Assembly (NCBI RefSeq): GCF_024166365.1
Contig: NC_064823.1
Coordinates: 19,338,924-19,402,923, forward strand
Length of the DNA stretch: 64,000 nucleotides
Origin: Elephas maximus indicus
Taxonomy: Eukaryota; Chordata; Mammalia; Proboscidea; Elephantidae
Direction: 5' to 3'
Position 1 is the stretch's first letter. Each line of letters starts with the position of its first letter. The position numbers and the translations under genes are program-made. The notes below the pieces were generated by a model that worked only from the letters and a program-made list of their open reading frames with translations, was not told the origin of the DNA and did no database searches. Below are positions 1 through 11,773 of the stretch, piece after piece.

Positions 1-159
1 TAATGAATTTATGGTTATGGCCAGAAAGTTTGTAGATTAAGAGAATCAGAGTGATTTAGCCTCAAATGGGGAGTGGTTAGTAGAAGAAAATTCAAAAGAA
101 GGAGGAGGAGAAGGTAGGGAGAGGCCTGTTACTCAACACACCTATCACAATTTCAGCAC

Positions 160-306
160 TTCCATGGAGTCGATTCTGACTCATAATAACCTTATAGGAC
201 AGAGCAGAGCTACTCCATAGGGCTTCCAAGGAGCAGCTGGTAGATTCGAACTGTTGACCTTTCGGTTAGCAGCCGAGTTCTTAACCACTATGCCACTAGG
301 ACTCTG
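160..306 (-). mobile_element. AfroSINE copy, antisense
   Basis: The stretch is the complement of the tRNA-derived afrotherian SINE. It shows the tail block (GAGTCGATTCTGACTCAT), then the central block (complement of GGGCAGTTCTACTCTGTCC), then the tRNA-like head with GGTTAGCAGCCGAG and TTAACCACTATGCCACTAGG. The 3' GGTTTGG tail is missing or decayed. It is a non-coding retrotransposon copy with no expected function. Confidence 0.88.
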
Positions 307-1437
307 TGTTTCTTAAAGGTACCATAAAATTTCTATGTGCCATTTGCATAAAAAAATTACCGGGGTGCTTTGAAGCCCTCCCCTCAAGTCAAGTGAGAGT
401 TAGCATAAATAGCAATTAAGCACATGGATTCTGGAATGATGCTACCTGCTACATGTGTCCAGGTGCCAGTTTACTTGCCTATAAAAAAGGGCAATTGTGA
501 AAGACAGGATCAAAAGAATTAAAGGTAATGAAGAAGAATTCTTGTGTAGCAGAAGCTAAGCTTAAGCAATTGAAAATGTTTCACAGAATGTTTCTAGAAT
601 TCTTGATTGTTTAAAATATATATATTATATACTGCCCTGCGTGAAGAACAGAGCTAAGTTTATACTCACCAGATGTAGTAATATTTTCAAATTAAAGAAA
701 GCTTTATATTTCTTAAGGAATTATATTATTATGAGAAGTCTAAAGGTTATGCTAATAAATTATGCATATTCTTCAATTAATTTTGACATTGCACAAAACA
801 TGTATTATTGATGTTCATTCAGATTAAAATAAAACGTAAATATCAAAGTGGAATACACCAGGAGTTCAGTCTCAGTTGGGCTTTATGTTCAAGTAAAACT
901 CATTACTTTTCAATGCCTTGTCCCAAAGGACTGCAATATGCAATGTTGTCAGAGCATATTCTTGGGTTTGCAAGAGTCTATAGCCCATTCTGCTACTACA
1001 CAAGACACACAAATATCTGAAATTTTGCTAATATTAGCAATAAAATAAGTGAATGACATGCTCTGTTTAACCCAACTGCTAAATCGTTAATATTGCATTG
1101 GTTATTACATGGGCTGTTTAATAATTTGTTTTGTTTAATGTATTACTTATATTGCAGAAGTGTTAGACTTAGGTTTTTGGTGGGATAAGAACAAGAGGAA
1201 AGGGAAACTTCCAAAATGTACACCCTCTGTCTTCTATGCTCCTGTCTCTCATTGTTGCTTGATTTTTTCTCTCTGCAGATGGACTTTCTCTGTTTTTGGT
1301 TTACATGCCACAAAATGGCTGACATAAATTTCAACTTTTAAGTTTCCTTCACTCAAGAGACCAGCCCCTTGGATATTGTACTAGAACTTGCCCGCCATCC
1401 AGTCTTCCATGAATGAGTCACCAATCCATCTCTTCTT
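307..1437. other. Low-copy AT-rich DNA, no gene seen
   Basis: I see no repeat family, RNA gene or convincing coding region here. Short open frames near 808-1048 and 1143-1334 have no recognisable domain, no neighbouring splice context and amino acid composition like random AT-rich DNA. Confidence 0.5.
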
Positions 1438-1738
1438 GCTGTTGTTAGGTGCCATCAAATCAGTTCCTACTTGTAGCGACCCTACTATGTACAACAAAAG
1501 AAAACACTGCCAGGTCTTGTGCCATCATCACAATCCTTGTTATGCTTGAGCCCATTGTTGCAGCCACTGTGTCAATCCATCTCACTGACCATCTTCCTCT
1601 TTTTCACTGACCCTCCACTTTGCCAAACATGATGCCTTTTCCAGGGACTGATCCCTCCTGATAAAACGTGTCCAAAATGTGTGAAAAGCAGTCTCGCCAT
1701 CCTTGCTTCTAAGGAGCATTCTAAGGGGTATTTCTTAG
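1438..1738 (-). mobile_element. RTE/BovB-like LINE 3' end, antisense
   Basis: Starts with GTTGTTAGGTGCCATCAA, the complement of the RTE tail, and runs through text such as CCAGGGACTGATCCCTCC and CTCGCCATCCTTGCTTCTAAGG, which recurs in complement in the copies near 6.4-6.9 kb and 34.4-34.8 kb. It corresponds to the last few residues of the RTE reverse-transcriptase ORF plus the short 3' UTR. It is 5'-truncated, as is usual for this class, and cannot encode anything. Confidence 0.8.
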
Positions 1739-3469
1739 GAGAGAAGATAGCCTTGGAGGGAATTTGGACTAATCATTAAATGTTGATGTAGTTCATATCT
1801 AAATATATTTTCTTCATATACTAGAACCCTAAGTTGTAGCCTCCTTCTTACTGTGTTTTATCAATACAGGAATGGTGTGCAAGTGTGGAGAAGGTACATT
1901 TAAACACTTGGAATTTGGGTCTTTAAGCATCGAATACAGGTAAATGTGGGCCAGGGAACCTAATCTGGCTGGCCCTACACCCATTCAGAAATATATTTCT
2001 AATCTGTCTGTGTGAAACCTGTAAAACTTGACACATGATATTTGAGTAGAGAAGAAGACTTGGATATTAGAGGAGATAATTAGGCTTATAATGTAACTTA
2101 TGCTAAAGATTTCTTTTTTTTTAGGAATTGTTCTTCCATTGTTCAGTCTTACATTTTCCTCCAAAAATACTGGCTTGAGTTATATGCTGCTTCCGTTGTT
2201 TTTCATGTATGCAAATGGAAAACTGCTAAGCAGTGATTAGATGACATTCGGCTGAATTTGGCTGAATTCCAAGCAGACATTTTTAGGTTAATATCCAACA
2301 GCACATGCTTACTATACACCAGGCTTCATTGGAGAACAGGTCAGATTTCTTATTTGCTCGTTAGCTTTTGGTGCAACTTATTTTGAAGTTGGGCAAAGAT
2401 TTCTATTTCAAGCTATTTCTAATTAAAATATATTTTCTGCAGCCCTTCTGTCTATTTAAATGTACCTTCTAACCTTTTACTACCTGAACCTGGAGAACAG
2501 GCCATAAAGCATTAAATATGAGAAAGCTGGGAAATGTAACACACTATAAATGCATGAAGGTAGGAGCTCAAAATGTGTGGACATAAAGATTTTATTTCTT
2601 TACATAAGGTTTAAATGAAGACTGTTGTATAAATTTTTGCTTTCAAAATGGACTATCATTTTTTAAGCAAGAAGAAAGGAATGCTTGACTATTAAGAAGA
2701 AAACATTACACCTTAAAAAAAAAATACTTCAAAAAGACAGAAGTCAAGGTTACATAAAAATACATCTGAAAGTCTCAATTTCCTTCCCAAGTCCCATTGA
2801 AAGTGTTGCAAGTACTTTCAGACATCATGTAGTGTTTCTTGGTTTTGTTAAAAACTTCTCCTGGAAAGACAACATGAGATGAGTAAATGCATGTATGTAT
2901 CTGTGCGTAAATACATAAATTATTTCTGTTATATCTTAGGCAAAATTATTTTGTTAGGACAAAAATTTTTATACTATTTTATGTTCTCCTGCAAGTGTTA
3001 ACAAAATAATTGCAATTTTATCTCCTACAAATCTAGTTCCTCTTATTACTGTCCTGTGTTTATAAATGAGGAACCCATAACCAGAAAAGAGAAGGAAAAA
3101 AAAGAAGATTCAGTAAGTTAGGGATCGCAAAATTATTCCAGGAAATTCAGATGAAATATATTCATAAGCTTACATTAAACTAGATAGGGATAGATGAAAG
3201 AGAAGTTTACAATGAGAAAACAAATGATACCCAAATCAACTTTTCCGTACAAAATATACAGTTTAGTACAGTAAAACATAGTTTCAGACCCAATATACGA
3301 TATACAGTAGATTTAGATTTTCCTGATTCTTAAGTCCATTGATTACTCTAGAAAAGGAGGACTAATCACATATTCTGGTGACTGCGAACATCTCTCAACA
3401 TTTTTTTCCAGACAATAGCCTGTAATTGACTAGAGAAAAGGTGCTGGTCTGCCCGCTATGGGAAACTGA

Positions 3470-3600
3470 AATACTTGATGTGGCAAATTGTCAATAAATG
3501 TCTGCCCACAGAGATGTGAATAAAATAAGTCTTGTAAAAGCACTTTATAAGCTGCAAAGCACTATACAAATGGCAACTATTAGTTTGGGTTAACAGTATT
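3470..3600 (+). repeat. Possible MIR/MIR3-type remnant
   Basis: The text around 3,538-3,590 (GCACTTTATAAGCTGCAAAG followed by CACTATACAAATGG) resembles the conserved 3' end of the MIR3/MIRc group. The 5' part is too decayed to align by eye, so the boundaries are guesses. Confidence 0.35.
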
Positions 3601-4527
3601 ATGGAAAGGTATTCAAAATGAAGTTTTTCTAATAACCTCCTCAGAAATGAATCATTATAATCTCATGAATAATGACATGAATTGTCCGTTATTTATCCTG
3701 AGTTGCTAGTTGTACTTGTTTTTTGTCTGTAAGAGAATTTTTTTGGAATCGTCCATCCAAAAATCCTGGGAAAAATATAATTAAACAAATCTACTTTGTA
3801 ATATTTTCATAATTATATTAAAATTTTTTTACATTTCTATATCTCATAAGCTTTTATTTCTAGCCAGCTGCTACCAGAAGCATTAGTGATACTGCTTTCT
3901 CGCAAATGTTTGTTTAAACGTCAGCTTTTTAATGCTTCTTTAACGTTATTGTTATCTATACTGAATTCATTTCTATGTTCCTTTCAACTTTTGGCTGTTA
4001 CTGCATTTACAAGGCTTGTATATTTTCATACAAGATGATTATACTGGGGTTGTCTTTCAAACTTATCAGTTAAACTCCACAGACAAAATGATAAAGCTTA
4101 AGCCTACACACTAAATATCACATCCGATTTTGTTGCTTAGAGAAACTAAATTTTCTTGAGGAAACTTGTTAGTCATTGGTTATAACCATTAGTAGAAATT
4201 ATAAAATTATTAAAATTTACATAATACACTGATTCTCTAAAACTCCAGTTTGATTCAAAACAACTCTCCATTTATTCTTTTATACATATATATATTTAAA
4301 TTCGTAACAGACTAGGGGAAGGAGGAAGGGATCGAGTATAGAAGGCACGGGAGACTTTTTGAATGCCACAGTACCTTTAAAATAGTTTCATTTTGTTGAG
4401 ATTAAAAAGGACTGTGTGACAGGTTTTAAAATTCCAGACAAAACAATAAATGAACATTTGAACTCAAGGTCTAAGTTTTTAAGAATTTTTAAAATCTTCC
4501 ACATCTTGTTGGAAAATGTGTTGCACA

Positions 4528-4605
4528 TAGCAAAAACCAAACCCGTTGCTGTGAGTACTTTCCGTTCCGACTCACATAGCAGGTGCTTAATAAATATTTG
4601 TGTGG
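4528..4605 (-). repeat. AfroSINE tail fragment beside a MIR/L2-like tail
   Basis: AAAAACCAAACCCGTTGCTG followed by TTCCGACTCACATAG is the complement of the AfroSINE 3' tail. It runs directly into CAGGTGCTTAATAAATATTTG, which looks like a MIR or L2-type 3' end on the plus strand. The SINE piece is only about 45 bp, so it is either a tail-only insertion or a deletion remnant. Confidence 0.5.
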
Positions 4606-5130
4606 AACAAACGCTCTGCTATTGGCCTCCCAACCACGTTTACTATCATTAGCTTTCCCACTGAATTGGCCACTAGATGGCAGTCCCACACAGAGAAGAT
4701 TATCTTGGAGTTTGCTTGGGAGAATCTCTCTCTCAAAAAAAAGCATTTATACTAAAACCTGATTTTTTTTAACAACAAAAATTTTTAAATAAATGTTTTA
4801 AAATTAAGACCACTTGATCTTTAAATTTTATTTAAAAAAAATTAGTTTTTGTTTTGATTTTTAAAGTCAACTTTCACAATTATAAAATTATAGTCCCTGT
4901 GGAAAATAGCACATCCCTTGGGTTCAGGTCACTTGTATGAAATTATTGACTTGAAGGGATACAGACGGTGTGAGAAAAACAGTGAAAGAAGTTTCTTCAT
5001 TTAGTTTTTCTAGCAATGCGTGATAACCAGAATCCAGGATAGAAGGAAGCACACAAAATAGGTGGAAGAGAACAGTGTAATTGAGTTCTAACATTCAACA
5101 AACCTTGAGAGGATTTTAAGGAAGTATACG

Positions 5131-5355
5131 GCATTGAACCTGCTCTAGTGGTGCAATGCTTTAAGCACTTGGCTGCTAACCAAAAAGTCGGTGATTCGAA
5201 CTCACCAGCTGACCCTCGAGAGAAAGATGTGGCAGTTGGTTTCCGTAAAGATTACAGCCTTGGAAACCCTATGAGGCAGCTCTGCTCTGTCCTATAGGGT
5301 CACTGTGAGTCAGAATTACTGACTAGATGACAATGGCTTTGGTTTCGGTTTTTTG
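5131..5355 (+). mobile_element. AfroSINE, near full length
   Basis: All parts of the element are present. The tRNA-like head is GTGGTGCAATGC, TTAAGCACTTGGCTGCTAACC and a B-box-like GTGATTCGAACT. The middle segment is GAGAAAGATGTGGCAGTTGG, and the tail block is CCTATAGGGTCACTGTGAGT, ending in GGTTTCGGTTTTTTGG. It is flanked by a 7-bp direct repeat GTATACG at 5,124-5,130 and 5,356-5,362, the likely TSD. This is one of the few copies here that keeps the region between head and tail. Confidence 0.92.
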
Positions 5356-5756
5356 GTATACGAGATTGTAGTTAGAGTATTTATTATAGCTGAAGCTGAG
5401 GAGCTATTTAGGGGTAGAAGGTTACCCATGCCCCCTTTTTATTTTTTAACTTTAATGTTCTGACAGAAGCCTTTTTATAACCTCATCTCAGAAGCGGCAT
5501 CCATTACTTTTGCCTGTGCCGTACTCCCTAAGAAGGGAGCAACAGGTGCACCTTACGCTGAAAGGGAGCAGATTCCATGAGAACGAGTACCAGGAAGCTG
5601 GGGTCACCGGGTTCACTTTAGAAGCTGCCTACTAAGATTTATATACTGATCTTGTCATAATTTTTTTTTCTTGTCATTACTTTTAGAATTGAAAGTGTTT
5701 CTTTTGAAAAGTATCTTTGCAAAGAACATTATGTAGCAATGTTGATGAAAGCCAAA

Positions 5757-5807
5757 ACAACACACACACACATATGTGTATACATACATACATATATATA
5801 TATATAT
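5757..5807. repeat. CA/TA microsatellite
   Basis: A run of CA dinucleotides passes through TGTATACATACA into a TA run, directly against the tail of the next SINE. Confidence 0.9.
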
Positions 5808-5975
5808 AAACAAACAAAACAAACCCATAGCCGTCCAGTCAATTCTGACTCATAGCGACCCTACAGGACAGAATAAAACTGCCCCATAGGGTTTCCAAGG
5901 AGCACCTGGTGGATTTGAACTGCCGACCTTTGGTTAGCAGCTGCGGCACTTAACTACTACACCACCAGGGTCTCC
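5808..5975 (-). mobile_element. AfroSINE, antisense
   Basis: Complement of the short AfroSINE form: tail AAACAAACCCATAGCC, central block with CCCCATAGGGTTTCCAAGG, and tRNA-like head ending ACCACCAGGGTCTCC. Its head abuts a TA-rich microsatellite, and an opposite-orientation copy follows within 85 bp. Confidence 0.93.
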
Positions 5976-6058
5976 ATATATGTGTGTATGTATATATATC
6001 TATATATATATAGATATAAATACAATGTCAAATTTTATATATATATATATATATATAT
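5976..6058. repeat. TA-rich microsatellite between two inverted SINEs
   Basis: Imperfect TATG and TA runs surround a short non-repetitive core (AAATACAATGTCAAATTT). Both flanking SINEs have their heads facing this block. Confidence 0.9.
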
Positions 6059-6223
6059 GGAAACCCTGGTGGCGTAGTGGTTAAGTGCCGCAGCTGCTAA
6101 CCAAGAGGTCAGCAGCTCACATCAGCCAGGCGCTCCTTGAAAACCCTATGAGGTAATTCTACTCTGTCCTATAGGGTCGCTATGAGTTGTAATCCACTCG
6201 ACGGCAGTGGGTTTGGTTTTTGG
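6059..6223 (+). mobile_element. AfroSINE, sense, inverted relative to the copy at 5.8 kb
   Basis: Begins GGAAACCCTGGTGGCGTAGT and ends GGGTTTGGTTTTTGG. This is the short form, lacking the middle segment seen in the copy at 5.1 kb. It can pair with the antisense copy across the TA block. Confidence 0.94.
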
Positions 6224-6389
6224 TATATACATATAAATATATATATAAACGTTTGATAAATTTTAAAAGTACAATGCCAAATAACGACCCTAATTTATGA
6301 CTCTGCCATCAGTTTCTAAATGCATAGAGAAAAAAAATGCAAAATTGTTTTAGTTAAAGTTATGGAGAACACAGAATCTGCTTATCCAA

Positions 6390-6861
6390 TAATGAAGATT
6401 AAGGTGTGCCTGACCCAAGCCATGGTATTTCAATCTCCTCATATGTATGCAAAAGCTGGACAATGACTAAGGAAGAACAAAGAATACATGCCTTTGAATT
6501 ATGGTGTCGATGAAGAATATTGATTATACCATGAATTGCCAGAAGAACGAACAAATCTGTCTAGGAAGAAGTACAGCCGGGGTGCTCATCGGAAGTGAGG
6601 ATGGTGAGACTTCCTCTCATGTACTCTGGATATGTTAACAGGAGGGACCAGTCCCTGGAGAAAGACATCATGCTTGGTAAGGTAGAGGTTCAGCGAAAAA
6701 GAGGATGACCCTCAAAGAGATGGTTTTCCACAGTGGATGCAGCAATGAGATCAAACATAGCAATGATTGTGAGAAAGGCACAGGACCACGCAGTGCTTCG
6801 TTCCGTTGTACATAGGGTCACTATGAGTCAGAACCAACTCAGTGGAACCTAACAACAACAG
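6390..6861 (+). mobile_element. RTE/BovB-like LINE 3' end
   Basis: Starts with the end of the RTE reverse-transcriptase ORF (GTGTGCCTGACCCAAGCCAT; then AGCTGGACAATGACTAAGG). It continues through GGAGGGACCAGTCCCTGGAG to a tail with GGGTCACTATGAGTCAGAAC and CCTAACAACAACA. The reading frame is broken by stops. The AAC-type tail and the tail block match those of several SINE copies in the window, which supports RTE as the SINE's mobilising partner (inference). Confidence 0.85.
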
Positions 6862-8069
6862 AGAGAGTTGAAAAGATTGTTGGGTGTGACTAAGCACAGG
6901 ATGTACATGAAGCATGTATCTAAAAAAAAAAAAATTAAAATCATTCAGTCTATCAATATGATCCTGTTCATATTTTTAAAATATGTGATAACCTTAGAGA
7001 AAACTTGGTGCTATTTAAAGATATTTTGAAATTATTTCAAATTAAAATGATAAATCTTTAACTTTACTGCTAGTTTTCAAATAGCCTACATTTTTTAATA
7101 GACAATACATTTCCTATTCTAGTTTTTAAATTAGAGAATTTCTTTTCATTTTGCTATATCCCAAATAAACCTTGTTCTTATCATTTTTATATCCCTTCAA
7201 AGTATCTTTCTCAATTACCTTGTTAAAATTGATTAAAAACTTTTCAGTTTAAATTTCCAGGTCAATTCTATTTCATAAGTTGCATATGAAATATGATAAT
7301 ATGTAATATAACTATAATTTAAAATGCAAGAAACTTTTATTTAAAAGTCAAAAGTCATAGAAATGATATAGAAATATTTCCCTACTGGAAAAGTAAACCA
7401 AAGAGATATTCTTTCTGTAATTTGGGAAATCAAAGTATACAAGTTATTACAATACATATAACTTATAGTACTTTCAGTCTCCATATCATCAAGAATTTTC
7501 CATCTCAACTCTATGTTGTCATTTATCTGAGCATAATTGACATCGAGTAATAATAAAAACACTAATTTCTGAGGAACTAAATTTTAGTAAATTATGATGT
7601 TCTCAATACTTTAATATTTATTTCACTTATTTTCTATGCAAAGTCATTGTAAAGATTCAATGAGATAATTTATCATATTTCCAACTCATTTTTACAAAGG
7701 GGGAAACTGATACTCAGAGACATGGGGTGATTTTGTCCAAGGTCACATAGGGTTAAAATGAGAATTAAAAATTCAAGTCTATCTAACTCCAGGCACCAGA
7801 GTTCTGTGAACATGTCAGGAAACCTTTAACAAACTTATTTTACTCACACTTTACAAATTTAAACTACCAATTCCAGTTAATATTAAATTGCTATGAAAGA
7901 GTTATTTACAATATAAAACGTCATAAAAGGGAAGCTGGGTGCAAAGAAATTCAGCTTCTAACTTAGAAGTTGACAAATTTGATTTGTAACTTCAACCAAG
8001 ACTTCAGCCTTGGACTTCGAAAGATACATACTTTTTCAAAGAAAACGGAATAGAATAAGAAAATGCCTT
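6862..8069. other. Low-copy AT-rich DNA containing one MIR
   Basis: Apart from the MIR listed separately, I recognise nothing. The small open frame at 7341-7562 (minus) has no motif. Confidence 0.45.
7650..7808 (-). repeat. MIR SINE, antisense
   Basis: Complement of MIR: ACAAAGGGGGAAACTGATAC, CAGAGACATGGGGTG, CCAAGGTCACATAGG and TAACTCCAGGCACCAGAGT match the core of this ancient tRNA-derived mammalian SINE. Confidence 0.8.
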
Positions 8070-9826
8070 GACCTGTAAGAAATTTTAAACATATATAAAG
8101 AAACCAGAATAGTATACGGAACCCCTATGTACCTATCTTTCATTCAAGCTCAACAGCTATAAATACCACGCTGGTCTCACTTAATGTGTGTCATCTCCCA
8201 CCTACCTACTTGATTATTAGTTGTACAGTTTTTAAGGTTAAATGTATGTTTATTGAAATGTAACCCACAAATCTCTGAAGATATAGAACATTTCCATCAC
8301 CCCAGAAATTTTCCTCACCTCTTTTCCAGGTCAATACCACTTGTTCCCCTTCTCTTGTTATTCTGATTACTTATTCCCATAGATTAGCTTTACTCATTCT
8401 AGCACTTCTTATAAATGGAATCATACAGAATGTGCTCTTTTATGTTAGCAGATTCTCTGTGAGTTTCGTCTATATAATTTTGTGTATCAGTAATTTGTCC
8501 CTTTTCATTGCCAAGTAGTACTTCAGTCTGTGCATACACTAAAATTTATTTACCTATCTTATTTGTTTACGTATTTTCTTATTGATATGTGTTGGGATTG
8601 TTTACAGTTTTGACTATTTGAATAACCTGAAATAAGAATTTTAATGACATGTTTCTGTGGATTTACATTTCTATATCTCTGGGATAAATAGCCATGACTG
8701 GAATTGCTAGGAGGAGTGTACGTGTAGATTTAATTTTGTAAGAAACTTTTAAAGCTTTTCCAAAGTTGTTGTATCATTTTATTTTCCCACCAACAATGTG
8801 TGAGTATTCCACTTGCACTACATTCTTACAAAAAATTTGTATTGTCAGGTTTTCATTTATTTTTATTTTAGCCATTGCAGTGACCACGTAGTACTATCTC
8901 TTTGTGGTTTTAGTTTTCATTTATCAAATTACTAGTGAAGTGTACTCTTTCTTAATGCTTAGTGCTATTCATATATACTCCTTTATGAAGTGTAGTTCAA
9001 GTCTTTTATCAATTTCTATTGCTTGTCTATTGTTGAATTGTTGGATTTCTTTATATATTTATGTGCAGTTCCTTTATCATATATATGTTTTGCAAATAAT
9101 TTTTTCCCCCTCTGTGGCTTGCCTGCCTATTTTCTTAATTTTTTTTTTAATTAGCAGAAGCTTAAATGTTGATAAAGTGTAGTCTTTTTCTCTTTTGTGG
9201 TTATTGTTTTTGGTATCTACGAAATATTTGCTTAGTAGAGACAGAAGTGTATTCTGTGTTTTCTTATAGAAGTCTTCATCGTTTTGGTTTTAACTTTTTT
9301 TTTTTTTGATCCATCACAAATTAAATATCACGTATGCTGTGAAGCCAGAGCCCAGGTTGATTTTTCTGCCTCCATGTTAATGGTCAATTGTTCTTGCAAT
9401 GTTTGTTGAAAAGACATTCCTTCCCATCTTGAATTGCTTTGGCATATGATTGAAAATGAATCAATTGTCTAAGTGTGGGTGTAATTCTGGACTCTATTCA
9501 GTGCCATATATTTATACTCTATCTTTTAGCCAGTACTATTTTGTTTTTTCTGTGTTTACCTAATCTTATGGGAAATGTTAAAATCAGGAAATGCGAGTTC
9601 TCTAGCTTTGTTTTTCTTGTTAAAAAATGTTTGGTTATTCTAGATTCTTTTCATTTCATATAAATTATAGAATCGGATTATCAGCTTGTTAATTTCTTCA
9701 GTGCTTCCTGGAATTGACTGGAACTACATTGACTATAGTTCATGTGTGTGGAATTGATATTTTATCAACATTGGCTCTGCCAGCTTTACAGCTTTTTTAT
9801 TATCATTTCTGGTATCGGTGAACATA
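8070..9826 (-). mobile_element. Ancient L1 fragment: ORF2 C-terminal half and 3' UTR, antisense
   Basis: Reading the minus strand, the end of an old L1 ORF2 can be followed in broken frames. The complements of typical L1 ORF2 text are seen around 8,655-8,830 (GGATTTACATTTCTATATCT; TTTTCCCACCAACAATGTG) and 9,480-9,820. The left part, to about 8,640, would be ORF2 end and 3' UTR. Divergence is high, with many stops and indels. An AfroSINE ends the recognisable part on the right. Confidence 0.7.
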
Positions 9827-9987
9827 CCCAAAAAACCCAGTGCCATCGAGTCGATTCCAACTCATAGTGACCCTGTAGGACAGAGTAGAACTGTCCCGTA
9901 GAGTTTCCAAGGAACGCCCGGAGGCTTCAAACTGCCGACCTTTTGGTTAGCAGCCGTAGCACTTAACCACTACGCCACCAGGGTTTC
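9827..9987 (-). mobile_element. AfroSINE, antisense
   Basis: Starts in the complement of the tail (CCCAAAAAACCCAGTGCC), passes through CGAGTCGATTCCAACTCATA, and ends with the head complement CTACGCCACCAGGGTTTCC. It appears little diverged compared with the old L1 it adjoins. Confidence 0.94.
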
Positions 9988-10794
9988 CTCATATACGTGG
10001 TCTAAATCATATAATTTCTTGTATACTGTCACATAACTATTCCACATAACAAAGGCAATGATATAAACAAGGCATACCATTTGAATTTATTGTTAATACC
10101 TGAGTATTTACTTTCAAATATGATGAAAGTTTTCTATGTAATTGGAACGAACATATCCTTTAGTCAAACACAAACTACAACCCATTCAACACATTTTGGA
10201 ACTTCCTCTCATGTGCTTTTGCATAACCTACAAAGAGGAAGGAATAGCAGGCATTACATGTATAAACACCTCCTCAGGCAGAAAGAAACCTTCAATGTTT
10301 TCTTTACGTTATAGCAGGATTTACAATTCAATACTTGCAAAGAATTGAGTTCCTTTGCTCTTATCTATTGAAAAACCGACCAGACTGATACCTTGAAAGT
10401 ATATTTTTTTCTATATGATACTACAGAAACAATGCTCTTAATATTCTACATGAGAAATGATGTTGAAATTGGCGTATATGTAATAGAAGCTGGTGTGACA
10501 ATAGATATTTGATACAATTAAATTTAAAAACTTTATTCTAAGGTTTAAGAACAATTTTTACTCAAGCGAGCATAAAAGATAAAACGCATGCAACATATTG
10601 GAAATACATGTATTTAATAACGCTATATCTGATTCTAAAAGCACCAGAATAAATACCTCATAAAATGAGAGAGCAAATCTCCCATCTGTGGTAGAATTTC
10701 TATGAAATTGTCTTATCCCCTTCAACCAAATGCCCAAGTCCAAGAGTGGAAAGGGGAATGAATACATGTTGACTTAATCAGGCTTTACTTTTTT
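9988..10794. other. Low-copy AT-rich DNA, no gene seen
   Basis: No repeat family or coding signal recognised. Open frames at 10081-10348 (plus) and 10558-10767 (minus) are short, without motifs, and rich in codons typical of AT-rich non-coding DNA. Confidence 0.45.
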
Positions 10795-11109
10795 CTCCAT
10801 GGCTGGTTGGTTCTTACCTCCCTCAACTCTTAATGTTGGAGTGTCCTATATTTCAGCCCTGGACTTACCATTCTTCGTGTTTTCACTCAATCCCTTGACT
10901 TTAAATACCATTTGCATGCTGACAGGTGGCCTGGTGGTACAGTGGTTAAGAGCTTGGCTGCTAACCCTAAGGTAGGCAGTTCGAATCCACCAGCTGCTCC
11001 TTGGAAACCCTATGGGACAGTTCTACTCTGTCTGTTAGGGGTGCTATGAGTCAGGATCGATTCCACAGCAACCTTTTTTTTGATATGCTGACAACTTTCT
11101 GTTTTGATT
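10795..11109 (+). repeat. Possible L2 LINE fragment, interrupted by a SINE
   Basis: The text ending in CTTTAAATACCATTTGCATG and continuing after the SINE with CTGACAACTTTCTG resembles a mammalian L2 segment. It is short and diverged, so the family call is tentative. Confidence 0.4.
10925..11084 (+). mobile_element. AfroSINE with clear TSD
   Basis: Head GGTGGCCTGGTGGTACAGTG and TTAAGAGCTTGGCTGC, B-box-like CAGTTCGAATCC, tail CTATGAGTCAGGATCG. It is flanked by the 9-bp direct repeat ATGCTGACA at 10,916-10,924 and 11,085-11,093. Confidence 0.93.
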
Positions 11110-11773
11110 TATTTTATTTTACTGGTTGTTTTAAGCTTACAATATACATTGTAACATTAAAATTTACCTCCAAATAATGTTATATCACTTTACATATTGT
11201 CTAAGGAACTTACAACTGTTTATCTCCATTTATCTCTTTTTCTCCTTTGTGCTGTTGTTATGCATTTTACTTCTCCTTAAAAGCCAAAGGAGACCTGGTG
11301 GCACAAAAATTAAAAGGGATCAGCTGCTAAGTCAAAGATTGGTGGTTCCAACCCACTCAGCAGCTCCCTGGGGAGAAAGACCTGGTGATCTGCTTTTCTA
11401 AAAATTTTAGCCTAGAAAACACTACAGGGCAGTTCTACTCTCTTACATGGGGTTGATATGAGTTGAAAATCAACTTGATGCCATCTAAAATCAACATGTT
11501 AAAAACTACAAAATAGATTTTCACTAATTTACCCTCAGCTATACATATATCTTTTAAAAAGATTTAAATGTATAAGAAAAAGTGTTTTATTTTTATTTGT
11601 CCGTATATTTATCATTTTGGGGGTACTCATTCTTTGTATAAATCCAAATATTCATCTGCTATAATATTTGTTCTACTTAAATAACTTCCTTAGTATCTCT
11701 GGTATTGCAGGTCTACTGGCAATATATTCTCTCCACCTTTGTTGTCTAGAAATATTTACCTAACCTTCATTTC
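11110..11773 (-). mobile_element. Ancient L1 (host of L1-A and L1-B), segment 1, antisense
   Basis: Antisense text of the ORF1/inter-ORF region of an old L1. The segment 11,690-11,760 (GTATTGCAGGTCTACTGGC then AATATATTCTCTCCACC) is typical of the ORF1 3' end complement. A SINE splits it at 11,287-11,490, and L1-A interrupts it at 11,774. It resumes at 15,005 and again at 23,298. Confidence 0.7.
11287..11490 (+). mobile_element. AfroSINE, older long form
   Basis: GGAGACCTGGTGGCACAAAA and CAGCTGCTAAGTCAAAG form the head, GAGAAAGACCTGGTGATCTG is the middle segment, and a decayed tail carries GATATGAGTTGAAAATCAAC. It is more diverged than most short-form copies. Confidence 0.88.

Larger units (their letters stand above)
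1739..5123. other. Low-copy DNA with small ancient repeat remnants
   Basis: Mostly AT-rich DNA without a recognisable gene. The open frames at 2685-2882, 4416-4652 and 4489-4746 carry no known motif. Two small repeat relics inside it are listed separately. Confidence 0.45.
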
